Shown piece after piece: positions 1-5,565 of a stretch of DNA of 5,565 nucleotides (within the stretch, counting starts at the first letter, position 1; each line of letters opens with the position of its first letter). Below the pieces are notes generated by a model that was given only the letters and a program-made list of their open reading frames with translations, was not told the DNA's origin and searched no databases. The stretch lies in NCBI GenBank assembly GCA_023251415.1, contig JAHEYX010000224.1, positions 1-5,565 on the forward strand, in the 5' to 3' direction. The DNA is from Chitinophagales bacterium (GTDB taxonomy: Bacteria; Bacteroidota; Bacteroidia; Chitinophagales; CAIODY01). Made by a program: the position numbers and the translations under genes.

Positions 1-624
1 AGTGAAAGCAATTTTACGGCACCGCATTTCTTTGTAACCATTGAAGTGAATATGGGCAAAGCAATGGCCTTCCGTGCCGAAGCCAATGAAACAGCTGCCG
101 TAAAGATTTCTTTTAACGATATAATTATTAAAGCTGTAGCTGCTGCTATTCGCCAACATCCAAAAGTGAACTCTTCCTGGTTAGGCGATAAAATCCGCTA
201 CAATCACCATATTCACATCGGAATGGCTGTTGGTATGGAAGAAGGTTTAGTAGTGCCGGTATTAAAATTTGCTGATCAAAAAAGCTTAACGACCATCGCT
301 ACAGAAGCACGTCAGTTTATTGATAAAGCCAAGCAAAAGAAAATTCAACCAACCGATATGCAGGGTAATACCTTTACCATTAGCAATATGGGCATGTTTG
401 ATGTTGAAAATTTCACCGCTATTATTAATCCGCCGGACGCCTGTATTTTAGCAGTTGGCAAAATAAAAGAAACACCAATTGTTGTGAATGGAAGCATTCA
501 AATTGGTCACATGATGAAAATGACATTAAGCAGTGATCATCGTGTTGTTGACGGAAGTATTGCCAGTGAATTTTTGAAAACCCTAAAAGCCAATTTAGAG
601 AATCCGGTTCGGATGCTCCTCTAA
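1..624 (+). CDS. pdhC: Pyruvate dehydrogenase E2 (dihydrolipoamide acetyltransferase), C-terminal catalytic domain, 5'-truncated
   Basis: This is the 3' part of the E2 core enzyme of the pyruvate dehydrogenase complex, which moves the acetyl group from lipoyl-lysine to CoA in the cytoplasm. The frame is open from base 1, so the ATG at 46 is internal; 207 codons are visible. The lipoyl and E1/E3-binding domains must lie upstream of the window. The acyltransferase signature DHRVVDG ends the domain, with the catalytic His at fragment residue 180 and Asp at 184. The stretches NMGMFDVENFTAIINPPDAC and LENPVRMLL match pyruvate-type E2; the 2-oxoglutarate E2 (SucB) normally has a different sequence around the INPP motif. 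The domain looks intact to its natural end. engB follows after 24 nt on the same strand, so the two may be co-transcribed. E2 identity is very secure; pyruvate rather than branched-chain specificity is likely but not proven. Confidence 0.95.
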   Translation, partial: SESNFTAPHFFVTIEVNMGKAMAFRAEANETAAVKISFNDIIIKAVAAAIRQHPKVNSSWLGDKIRYNHHIHIGMAVGMEEGLVVPVLKFADQKSLTTIATEARQFIDKAKQKKIQPTDMQGNTFTISNMGMFDVENFTAIINPPDACILAVGKIKETPIVVNGSIQIGHMMKMTLSSDHRVVDGSIASEFLKTLKANLENPVRMLL

Positions 625-648
625 AGCTTTTATTAACCTGATTGTTTT

Positions 649-1249
649 ATGTCGAGCCCTTTTATCCTGTCAGCAGCATATAAAGGCAGCTTCGCAAGTT
701 ATGAAAGCTTGCCGGCTACCCCTTTTCCTGAATTTGCATTTGCCGGCAGAAGCAATGTAGGCAAGTCATCGCTCATTAACTTTTTGTGCAATAAAAAAGA
801 AATGGCGCGTACATCTTCTCAGCCCGGAAAAACGCAAACCTTTAATTTCTATACCATCAATGAAAAGTTTTATTGGGTAGATATGCCGGGTTATGGCTTT
901 GCAAAAGTTGCTCAAAGTACCCGCGACAAATGGAAAAAGGAAATGGAAACGTATTTAGGCAAACGCGGTAACACTTTGCCAATTAGTGGATAGCCGGATT
1001 AAGCCCCAAGCCAACGATTTAGAGTTTAGTCGCGCTTGTATCGAAGGGCAAGTGCCACTTGCTATTGTGTTTACCAAAGCCGACCGTAAGTTTAAAAATG
1101 ATGTAAAGAAGAATATTTCAGCTTATCAAGACGAATTGCTGAAGTTTGTTAAAATGGTTCCTACTACCTTTGTTACTTCTGCCACCGATCAAACCGGTAA
1201 AGAAGAACTTTTGGATTGGATGAAAATGATGCTAGCCGAAAATAAATAA
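649..1249 (+). pseudogene. engB: Ribosome biogenesis GTPase EngB (YihA/YsxC), frameshifted
   Basis: EngB is a TrmE-Era-EngA-EngB-Septin family GTPase needed for late 50S subunit assembly. The gene is split over two frames. Bases 649-993 encode the N-terminal 114 residues: G1 GRSNVGKSS (33-41), G2 Thr in PGKTQ (62) and G3 DMPGYG (78-83), then a TAG stop. The rest continues in the next frame from about 983 to the stop at 1249: LVDSRIKPQ, G4 TKAD (1073-1084) and G5 TSAT near 1175-1186. The two parts together give about 195-200 residues, the usual family length. Between the conserved KR (961-966) and DSR (989-997) there are 22 nt, where Bacteroidota homologues as I recall them have 30. About 8 nt therefore appear to be missing, costing the strand before DSR and shifting the frame. 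A GTG at 986 could in theory restart translation, but neither half would be a working GTPase. It may be a real mutation or a sequence error, since engB is essential in several bacteria. The ATG at 649 fits the usual N-terminus. Confidence 0.88.
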
Positions 1250-1258
1250 AGTTGGCCC

Positions 1259-1292
1259 TTGAACAATTTTTGATTCAATCTGTTTAATTTTA
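1259..1292 (+). promoter_or_regulatory. Possible sigma-ABfr-type promoter of the peroxiredoxin gene
   Basis: The 90-nt gap between engB and the peroxiredoxin gene holds TAATTTTA at 1285-1292, a 7-of-8 match to the Bacteroidota -7 element TAnnTTTG. The -33 element is weak: CTTG at 1258-1261 gives a 23-nt spacer, slightly long, while the better TTTG at 1269-1272 is only 12 nt away, too close. The region is AT-rich, so chance matches are expected. A promoter somewhere in this gap is plausible because peroxiredoxin genes are usually separately controlled; the exact position is tentative. Confidence 0.3.
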
Positions 1293-1302
1293 CAGAACGA
1301 AT
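1273..1302. promoter_or_regulatory. Interrupted palindrome upstream of the peroxiredoxin gene, candidate operator
   Basis: The arms ATTC (1273-1276) plus TCTGT (1279-1283) mirror ACAGA (1292-1296) plus GAAT (1299-1302), around an 8-nt AT-rich centre. Nine of eleven arm positions are complementary, and the two mismatches face each other. The centre covers the putative -7 element, which is where a dimeric repressor or a redox regulator could act. It does not match the OxyR (ATAG-N7-CTAT) or PerR consensus, so no regulator is assigned. It has no following T-run, so it is a poor terminator candidate for engB. Confidence 0.35.
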
Positions 1303-1339
1303 TATCGTATAAATTAAACAAAAAAAACAAATTATAATT

Positions 1340-1966
1340 ATGGCATTAGTAGGTAAACAAGCTCCCGCTTTCAAAGCTAAAGCGGTGGTTAATGGCGGCG
1401 AAATCGTTGCTGATTTTTCATTAGCTGATTACAAGGGAAAACACGTTATTTTATTCTTTTATCCAAAAGACTTTACGTTCGTTTGTCCAACTGAATTACA
1501 TGCATTTCAAGAGAAATTAGCTGAATTTGAAAAAAGAAATTGCGCAGTAATTGCATGCAGTACCGATACCGAACAATCGCATTGGGGTTGGTTACAAGTT
1601 GATAAAGCTGCCGGTGGAATCAAAGGTGTAACGTATCCTATCGTTGCTGATACCAACAAAATGATTTCGATGAACTATGATGTATTAAACGGTGAATATT
1701 TTGCTGACGAACAAGGTAACTTGAATGCCAGTGCTGAATTAATCGCTTACCGTGCATTGTTTTTAATCGATAAAGACGGTGTTGTTCAACATCAATTGAT
1801 TAATAACCTTAGCTTGGGAAGAAATGTAGATGAAGCATTACGTATGTTAGATGCCTTAATCTTCACACAAGAAAACGGAGAAGTTTGTCCGGCTAACTGG
1901 AATGCCGGTAAAAGCGGTATGAGTGCTACACATGATGGCGTTGCTAAATATTTGGCGGCTAATTAA
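1340..1966 (+). CDS. ahpC: Typical 2-Cys peroxiredoxin (AhpC/Prx1 type)
   Basis: This is a cytoplasmic thiol peroxidase that reduces hydrogen peroxide, organic hydroperoxides and probably peroxynitrite. The 208 residues are full length for the family. The peroxidatic Cys is C49 in the PxxxTxxC motif (P42, T46); the supporting Arg is R138 in AYRALFLID; the resolving Cys is C183 in GEVCPANW. Two further Cys, C68 and C73, lie in the core and are not catalytic. Compared with human Prx1 there is a longer loop at about 117-136, as I recall from other Bacteroidota members. GGIK (92-95) stands where sensitive eukaryotic enzymes have GGLG, and the C-terminal helix has YL (204-205) where they have YF; this suggests resistance to overoxidation, which is inference. 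No ahpF lies nearby, so the electron donor (thioredoxin or AhpF) is unknown. The start is supported by the typical N-terminus and an A-rich leader (1319-1339) without Shine-Dalgarno. A strong terminator follows 11 nt after the stop. Confidence 0.96.
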   Translation: MALVGKQAPAFKAKAVVNGGEIVADFSLADYKGKHVILFFYPKDFTFVCPTELHAFQEKLAEFEKRNCAVIACSTDTEQSHWGWLQVDKAAGGIKGVTYPIVADTNKMISMNYDVLNGEYFADEQGNLNASAELIAYRALFLIDKDGVVQHQLINNLSLGRNVDEALRMLDALIFTQENGEVCPANWNAGKSGMSATHDGVAKYLAAN

Positions 1967-1977
1967 TAAGGTATTTT

Positions 1978-2026
1978 AAATTAAAAAGCCCCTCTCAATT
2001 AAATTTGCTGAGGGGCTTTTTAATTT
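1978..2026. terminator. Bidirectional intrinsic terminator between ahpC and zapA
   Basis: A perfect 17-bp inverted repeat (1978-1994 against 2010-2026) surrounds a 15-nt loop. The GC core GCCCCTC/GAGGGGC is flanked by A5 on the left and T5 on the right, so the RNA from either strand ends in a GC stem followed by U residues. It lies 11 nt after the peroxiredoxin stop and 37 nt beyond the stop of zapA on the other strand. It can therefore serve both convergent transcripts. Confidence 0.93.
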
Positions 2027-2063
2027 CAATTTTTGTTTGAAAACGATGCGTTGTAATCGAAAT

Positions 2064-2363
2064 TTAGGACAATAAATGATCTAAGTTTTGTTCGAGCTCT
2101 TGCAAAGATTGATGCAACCAACTAAAGTCGGGAGCGGTTGTTGGAGTAGCATTTAGCTGTTGGCTCATCATTAATAAAATATACATAGTCATGTAATCTT
2201 GCATATCACGCCCGTCGTATTTGCTCATCAAATCTTTAAGCGTGCTGTTCACATGATCCACAGCCGCACGCACTTTGGCTTCGTCCTCCGGTAATACCAG
2301 CAACGGATAGGTGCGTTCTGCAATCTTTATGTTTATATTTATTTTCTCTTGTGCCAACTTCAT
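2064..2363 (-). CDS. zapA: Cell division protein ZapA
   Basis: ZapA is a small cytoplasmic protein that binds FtsZ and cross-links its filaments, stabilising the Z-ring. The 99-residue length is normal for the family. The N-terminal part, about residues 8-22 (INIKIAERTYPLLV), is the beta-hairpin of the ZapA globular head. It is followed by PEDEAKVRAAVDHVNSTL (25-42) and a helical region with KYDGRDMQDYMTMYILLM (48-65), matching the usual family pattern of a conserved D-x-x-D-x-x/M segment. The C-terminal helix, about 82-98, is Leu-rich and probably forms the dimer/tetramer coiled coil. The ATG lies 6 nt after the stop of the upstream coiled-coil gene, so the two are almost certainly co-transcribed and translationally close. 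In the Bacteroidota genomes I remember, zapA often follows pheT and a small coiled-coil gene, as here. Recognition is by motif and context only. Confidence 0.85.
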   Translation of the reverse strand: MKLAQEKININIKIAERTYPLLVLPEDEAKVRAAVDHVNSTLKDLMSKYDGRDMQDYMTMYILLMMSQQLNATPTTAPDFSWLHQSLQELEQNLDHLLS

Positions 2364-2369
2364 TTAAAT

Positions 2370-2726
2370 TTAAGCTAAAGGAGCAACACCGGCTAACTCT
2401 TCCGCTTTAACCGGAGTGTTAATTATTGCCAAACATTTATCTACTTCTTTTAACAACTCTTCAATTTGCTTTTTCATCTCGTTTTTCTTAGCAGCCTCGG
2501 CTTCTGCAGCCATATTGCTGGCTTGTAATTCTACAATTTTACTTTCTAAGGCAGCAATTTTTTCGCGATTGTTTTTTTCACCGGCTTCCGTTGCGGTTAA
2601 CTGTTCCTGTAATAGTGTGTTCTCTGTTTCCAATTCCTCGATTTTGTTTTTTTGCTCATTCAATTTATTTTGAATGGCAGCAATTTTTTGTTGTATACTT
2701 TGTAAGGAATTTAAGGCTTCGTTCAT
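2370..2726 (-). CDS. Small coiled-coil protein encoded next to zapA, function unknown
   Basis: This 118-residue protein has no signal peptide or membrane segment and is mostly predicted coiled coil. Residues 5-73 show repeating hydrophobic spacing (I/L with K/E/Q between), and a second helix spans about 84-100 (KKNEMKKQIEELLKEVDKCL). An Ala-rich stretch, AAEAEAAKK (73-81), joins them. The short tail, from about 101, is non-helical and ends in GVAPLA. There is one Cys (C97-98 region). Position directly before zapA suggests a division role similar to ZapB, another small coiled coil that binds ZapA, but length and sequence do not show homology to ZapB. The ATG at 2726 is the only good start. Its 48-nt leader after pheT is A/C-rich with CCAA repeats just before the ATG and no Shine-Dalgarno. 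It is real: the frame is long, lies in a tight operon, and has clear protein-like periodicity. Confidence 0.75.
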   Translation of the reverse strand: MNEALNSLQSIQQKIAAIQNKLNEQKNKIEELETENTLLQEQLTATEAGEKNNREKIAALESKIVELQASNMAAEAEAAKKNEMKKQIEELLKEVDKCLAIINTPVKAEELAGVAPLA

Positions 2727-2774
2727 GTTGCTTGGTTTTTGTTGGTTGGTTAAAGTTACTAAAAAAATAAAAGT

Positions 2775-5207
2775 TTATTTACGAATTTCAGCGCCCAATT
2801 CTTTTTCAAAGGCACCAATCATTCGACTTAATAAACCGTCGATTTTATCATCGGTTAGTGTTTTTCCTGCATCTTGAAAAATCATACTTACGGCATAGCT
2901 CTTTTTGTTTTCGCCGAGTTTTTTGTCTTCATAAATATCAAACAAATCCATATCCAACAATAAAGAGCCACCCATTTTAGCAGCTGTTTTTTCAATTTGC
3001 TCATACGTAACTTGAGTAGCCACTACTAAAGCTAAATCGCGTTGAACAGAGGGGTATTTGCTTACTTCTTGATAACGAATTTGTTTTTTTGCATTGATCT
3101 TTGCTAACGCTTGCCAATCTAATTCAGCACTGTAAACCGCTTGTTTGATATCAAATTTTGAACGTACGGCGTTTGCTATTTCACCTAAAGTGCCTACCCT
3201 TTGTTTTTTAACGGTAATTTCAAAAGCCGTTTGGTACAACGCATTGGTGGAGGCAACTAAACTCCAATCGTTTACACCGCATTTAGCCAATACTTTACTT
3301 ACAGCTTCTTTTAGCCAAAAGAAATCACCTTTAATGCCATTGCTTTGCCAGTTTTTAGGACGATGTAAGCCGGTACTTAACAATTGCAAACAATCACTCT
3401 CAACATATTCATTTTCTTTCTTCGAATAAACTTTGCCCATTTCAAACCAGCTTTGGTTCAATTGTCGACGGTTTAAATTGTAACGAATTACTTCTAAGCC
3501 ACCGAATATTAAGTTTTGACGCAATTGATCCAATTCTGTATTAATACTGTTCAATAACTTTACACTAGCAGTTTGATCTTCATAATAAGCCGAGCGTGTT
3601 AATGAGTTGTTCAACATTTCATTGAAACCTTGAGCGGCTAACATATTTGCAACTTGCTCCCGTAATGCAGCAGCCGTTTCGTTTTGTTGTATCGGAATGG
3701 TAGCCGTTACAGCGGCAGGCATTGGAATATTATCTAAACCATACAAGCGAACTATTTCTTCAATAATATCGGCTTCTACTTGAATATCGGTTTTATGCGA
3801 TGGCACTTTCAGTAATAAATGGGCCGCTGTTTCTTCCACAATTTCAAAACCCAATTGCGTTAATATGGTTTTCACTTGTTGTGGTGTAAAAACCACACCA
3901 ATTAATGCATTAATTTTTGCATAACGAATTTGCAACTGTACTGCTTCAAATGGTTCGGGACGTGTATTGATGAGTGATGATCCTATGCTTGCACCACTTA
4001 CTTCTATTAACAAGGCTGCGGCACGTAACAAGGCTTTGGGAGCCATTTCTACGTCAATGCGTTTTTCGAAATGCAAAGCAGCATCGGTTCGTAAATTTAA
4101 ACGGGTCGATGTTGTTCGAACGGTACTTGGTTGAAACCACGCACTTTCTAAAAACACTTGTTGGGTGTGTGCCGTAACGCCTGAATTAGAACCACCCATT
4201 ACACCTGCAATACACAAACCTTGTTCTTTATCGGCAATTAATAAATCATTTTCTTTTAATGCTACTTCTTGCTGATCAAGTGTTACAAATTTTTCTGCAG
4301 CCTGAGCGCGACGTATGATCAATTGTTGACCGGCTATTTTTTCAGCATCAAAGGCATGTAAAGGCTGTCCACTTTCGTGCAATACATAATTGGTAATATC
4401 CACCACATTATTGATGGGGCGTAAGCCAATGCTCTTTAAATAGTTTTGAAGCCAAGCCGGTGAATCGCCTACTTTAACGTTGTTTAACAACAAGCCACAA
4501 TACCGCGGACAAGCTTCTGTAGCTACAACATTTACAGTTATTGGCGTGCTGCTTTGAGCGGCTGCCAATTGTGCTGCGGTTGTTGATTCGGGATAAGGTT
4601 TAAGTTGAATATTTTTTTCGGCATGATGCAATTGCATATAAGCGGCTACTTCACGAGCAACACCGTAATGACTAAAAGCATCGCTTCGATTTGGTGTTAA
4701 ACCAATTTCATAAATGGTATCGGTATAAACGCCAAACAAACCGGCAACCGGCGTTCCTACAGGCGTTGATTTCGGCAAAACCAAAATGCCGGCATGGCTG
4801 CTGCCAATACCCAATTCATCTTCGGCACATATCATTCCTTCACTTTCTTCTCCACGTATTTTCGCACGTTTAAGTGTAATAGGTTCACCACTGCTCGGAT
4901 ACAAGGTGGTACCAACTACAGCTACCGGTACCTTTTGACCCGCAGCAACATTTGGAGCACCACAAACAATATGTAACGCTTCTGCTGCACCTACATTTAC
5001 CGTTGTTACTTTTAATTTATCTGCACCGGGGTGTTTTTCACACGTTAACACTTCACCAACCACCACACCGGATAATCCTCCTTTAATGGATTCATAAGCA
5101 TACTGATCTTCTACTTCCAAACCCACAGCCGTTAATAGCTGAGCTAATTCATCTGTAGTGGGCATGGCCGTAAGGTAGTTGGACAACCAATTATAAGAAA
5201 TTTTCAT
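2775..5207 (-). CDS. pheT: Phenylalanine--tRNA ligase beta subunit
   Basis: PheT pairs with PheS in the alpha2-beta2 enzyme that charges tRNA-Phe in the cytoplasm; the beta subunit binds tRNA and edits mischarged Tyr-tRNA. The 810 residues are full length for the bacterial long form. Domains in order: the N-terminal segment MKISYNWL; an OB-fold tRNA-binding domain at about 42-155 (KHPGADKLKV, CGAPNV); the B3/B4 editing region at about 210-400 (NNVVDITNYVLHESGQPLHA, AGVMGG, ESAWF); the B5 domain at about 415-495 (ADIIEEIVRLYG, with acidic residues D480, E483, E484); a catalytic-like core at about 500-700; and the C-terminal FDX-ACB anticodon-binding domain at about 715-809 (KYPSVQRDLALVV). No lesion is seen. 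The start matches the family N-terminus; upstream is ACTCCTT, not a Shine-Dalgarno. pheS is not adjacent, and separate pheS and pheT are, as I recall, common in Bacteroidota. pheT heads a leftward operon with the coiled-coil gene and zapA. Confidence 0.98.
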   Translation of the reverse strand: MKISYNWLSNYLTAMPTTDELAQLLTAVGLEVEDQYAYESIKGGLSGVVVGEVLTCEKHPGADKLKVTTVNVGAAEALHIVCGAPNVAAGQKVPVAVVGTTLYPSSGEPITLKRAKIRGEESEGMICAEDELGIGSSHAGILVLPKSTPVGTPVAGLFGVYTDTIYEIGLTPNRSDAFSHYGVAREVAAYMQLHHAEKNIQLKPYPESTTAAQLAAAQSSTPITVNVVATEACPRYCGLLLNNVKVGDSPAWLQNYLKSIGLRPINNVVDITNYVLHESGQPLHAFDAEKIAGQQLIIRRAQAAEKFVTLDQQEVALKENDLLIADKEQGLCIAGVMGGSNSGVTAHTQQVFLESAWFQPSTVRTTSTRLNLRTDAALHFEKRIDVEMAPKALLRAAALLIEVSGASIGSSLINTRPEPFEAVQLQIRYAKINALIGVVFTPQQVKTILTQLGFEIVEETAAHLLLKVPSHKTDIQVEADIIEEIVRLYGLDNIPMPAAVTATIPIQQNETAAALREQVANMLAAQGFNEMLNNSLTRSAYYEDQTASVKLLNSINTELDQLRQNLIFGGLEVIRYNLNRRQLNQSWFEMGKVYSKKENEYVESDCLQLLSTGLHRPKNWQSNGIKGDFFWLKEAVSKVLAKCGVNDWSLVASTNALYQTAFEITVKKQRVGTLGEIANAVRSKFDIKQAVYSAELDWQALAKINAKKQIRYQEVSKYPSVQRDLALVVATQVTYEQIEKTAAKMGGSLLLDMDLFDIYEDKKLGENKKSYAVSMIFQDAGKTLTDDKIDGLLSRMIGAFEKELGAEIRK

Positions 5208-5303
5208 AAGGAGTAATTCAAAATTGAAAACACAAAAAACGGAAAGAAACGCTAAGAATAAAAGAATACGGCGCTATTTTATTACAAGAACTTTGTATTC
5301 ATG
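5208..5303 (-). promoter_or_regulatory. Upstream region of pheT, expected to hold the operon promoter
   Basis: The leftward gene to the right ends at its own terminator (5304-5344), so the pheT operon needs a promoter in these 96 nt. No strong element stands out. The best pair on the - strand is CTTG (5288-5285) followed after 16 nt by TATTCTTT (5268-5261), a poor match to TTTG and TAnnTTTG. No T-box, strong hairpin or convincing leader peptide was seen. The position is deduced from context; the elements are weak. Confidence 0.35.
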
Positions 5304-5344
5304 AAAAAGCCCCATAAACTACTCGTGAAGTAGCTATGGGGCTT
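5304..5344 (-). terminator. Intrinsic terminator of the leftward S9 peptidase gene
   Basis: A 10-bp stem (AAGCCCCATA 5307-5316 with TATGGGGCTT 5335-5344) continues, after a small internal loop (A5317, A5318 against C5334), into CTACT/AGTAG (5319-5323 with 5329-5333) closed by the 5-nt loop CGTGA. On the - strand the stem ends GGGGC followed by TTTTT (5308-5304), the proper orientation for a leftward transcript. On the + strand it is followed by CTGTGTTT, so it is not a good + strand terminator. It begins 18 nt beyond the stop of the gene at 5363. Confidence 0.87.
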
Positions 5345-5362
5345 CTGTGTTTAGTAATGAAA

Positions 5363-5565
5363 TTATTTTAAGGTTTCACTCAACCAATTGTAAAATTCGT
5401 GTTGCCAAATAATGGCATTCTGCGCACTTAAAACCCAATGGTTTTCTTCCGGCAACAATACCAGTTTGCTCTTAATTCCTTTTAACTGAGCAGCTTGAAA
5501 AGCCTGTAAACTCTGTTCAATTGGGGTGCGAAAATCTTTGCCGCCTTGATAAATCAAAATTGGGG
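5363..5565 (-). CDS. S9-family serine peptidase (prolyl oligopeptidase/DPP-like), C-terminal end, 5'-truncated
   Basis: Only the C-terminal 67 codons of this leftward gene are in the window. The frame stays open to the window edge, and the TTG at 5557 reads as an internal Leu in P-I-L-I-Y-Q-G-G, so it is not a start. The fragment is the end of an alpha/beta-hydrolase fold of peptidase family S9. QGGKDFRTP carries the catalytic Asp (D10 of the fragment), a helix with the family-like spacing follows (EQSLQAFQAAQLKGI), and ENHWV carries the catalytic His (H42). The last segment, QHEFYNWLSETLK, matches the family's terminal helix. The nucleophilic Ser, any propeller domain and any signal peptide lie outside the window. 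Many S9 members with NHWV ends are exported dipeptidyl or acylaminoacyl peptidases; whether this one is exported cannot be seen. A terminator lies 18 nt past the stop. Confidence 0.87.
   Translation of the reverse strand, partial: PILIYQGGKDFRTPIEQSLQAFQAAQLKGIKSKLVLLPEENHWVLSAQNAIIWQHEFYNWLSETLK

Noticed and set aside
1332..1341. TTATAAT at the peroxiredoxin start, resembling half of a PerR box.
   Set aside because: Only the left half matches, the other half falls in the coding start, and the region is AT-rich.
1189..1374. 61-codon - strand open frame over the engB end and the peroxiredoxin start.
   Set aside because: It overlaps two well-supported + strand genes and their intergenic region and resembles no family; its Ile/Phe richness comes from A-rich sequence on the other strand.
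2416..2673. + strand open frame with Ser/Phe-rich protein opposite the coiled-coil gene.
   Set aside because: It is the antisense shadow of an Ala/Glu/Lys-rich coding region; the - strand frame has clear heptad periodicity and operon context.
3145..4976. Several + strand open frames of 60-94 codons opposite pheT.
   Set aside because: pheT is intact with recognised domains throughout, and these frames show no family features.
5208..5302. Phe-rich leader peptide or attenuator before pheT: an ATG at 5302 gives MNTKFL and two stops, and another frame just upstream of pheT is rich in Phe codons.
   Set aside because: The first peptide has one Phe and no terminator/antiterminator pair follows; the second frame has no ATG and its Phe content follows from T-richness.
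5555..5557. TTG as the start of a 64-residue protein at the right edge.
   Set aside because: The frame continues to the window edge and the codon lies inside the conserved strand before the catalytic-Asp motif of S9 peptidases.
1..5565. Search for an undescribed system: mobile elements, CRISPR, defence genes, RNA genes, large repeats.
   Set aside because: Every larger frame is explained by core metabolism, translation, division or peptidase genes; no transposase, repeat array or attachment-like duplication was seen.

Overview
The window is ordinary housekeeping chromosome from a moderately AT-rich member of the Bacteroidota. A Chitinophagaceae- or Sphingobacteria-like host is my best guess. 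The phylum call rests on three things: AT-rich leaders without Shine-Dalgarno sequences, the order pheT - small coiled-coil gene - zapA, and a peroxiredoxin with the longer loop I associate with Bacteroidota proteins. Phylum is fairly secure; family is a guess.

Layout, left to right. On the + strand: the 3' end of the pyruvate dehydrogenase E2 gene (1-624), then engB, a ribosome-assembly GTPase gene (649-1249), which is broken by a frameshift near 980, then a typical 2-Cys peroxiredoxin gene (1340-1966). A perfect, symmetric hairpin at 1978-2026 separates these from a convergent block on the - strand. Read leftward, that block is pheT (5207-2775), a short coiled-coil gene (2726-2370) and zapA (2363-2064), closely spaced and probably one transcript. 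Further right, a - strand terminator hairpin at 5304-5344 ends another leftward gene, of which only the last 67 or so codons are in the window: the catalytic C-terminus of an S9-family (prolyl oligopeptidase-like) serine peptidase.

Functionally these are core genes: acetyl-CoA production, 50S subunit maturation, peroxide detoxification, tRNA-Phe charging and Z-ring assembly. The coiled-coil protein next to zapA is the least characterised product and may work with ZapA.

I found no mobile element, CRISPR array, RNA gene, toxin-antitoxin pair or defence cassette, and no evidence of a new multi-gene system. The items most worth checking are the engB lesion (about 8 nt missing, removing part of a core strand and shifting the frame), an interrupted palindrome overlapping the likely peroxiredoxin promoter, and the coiled-coil/zapA pair.
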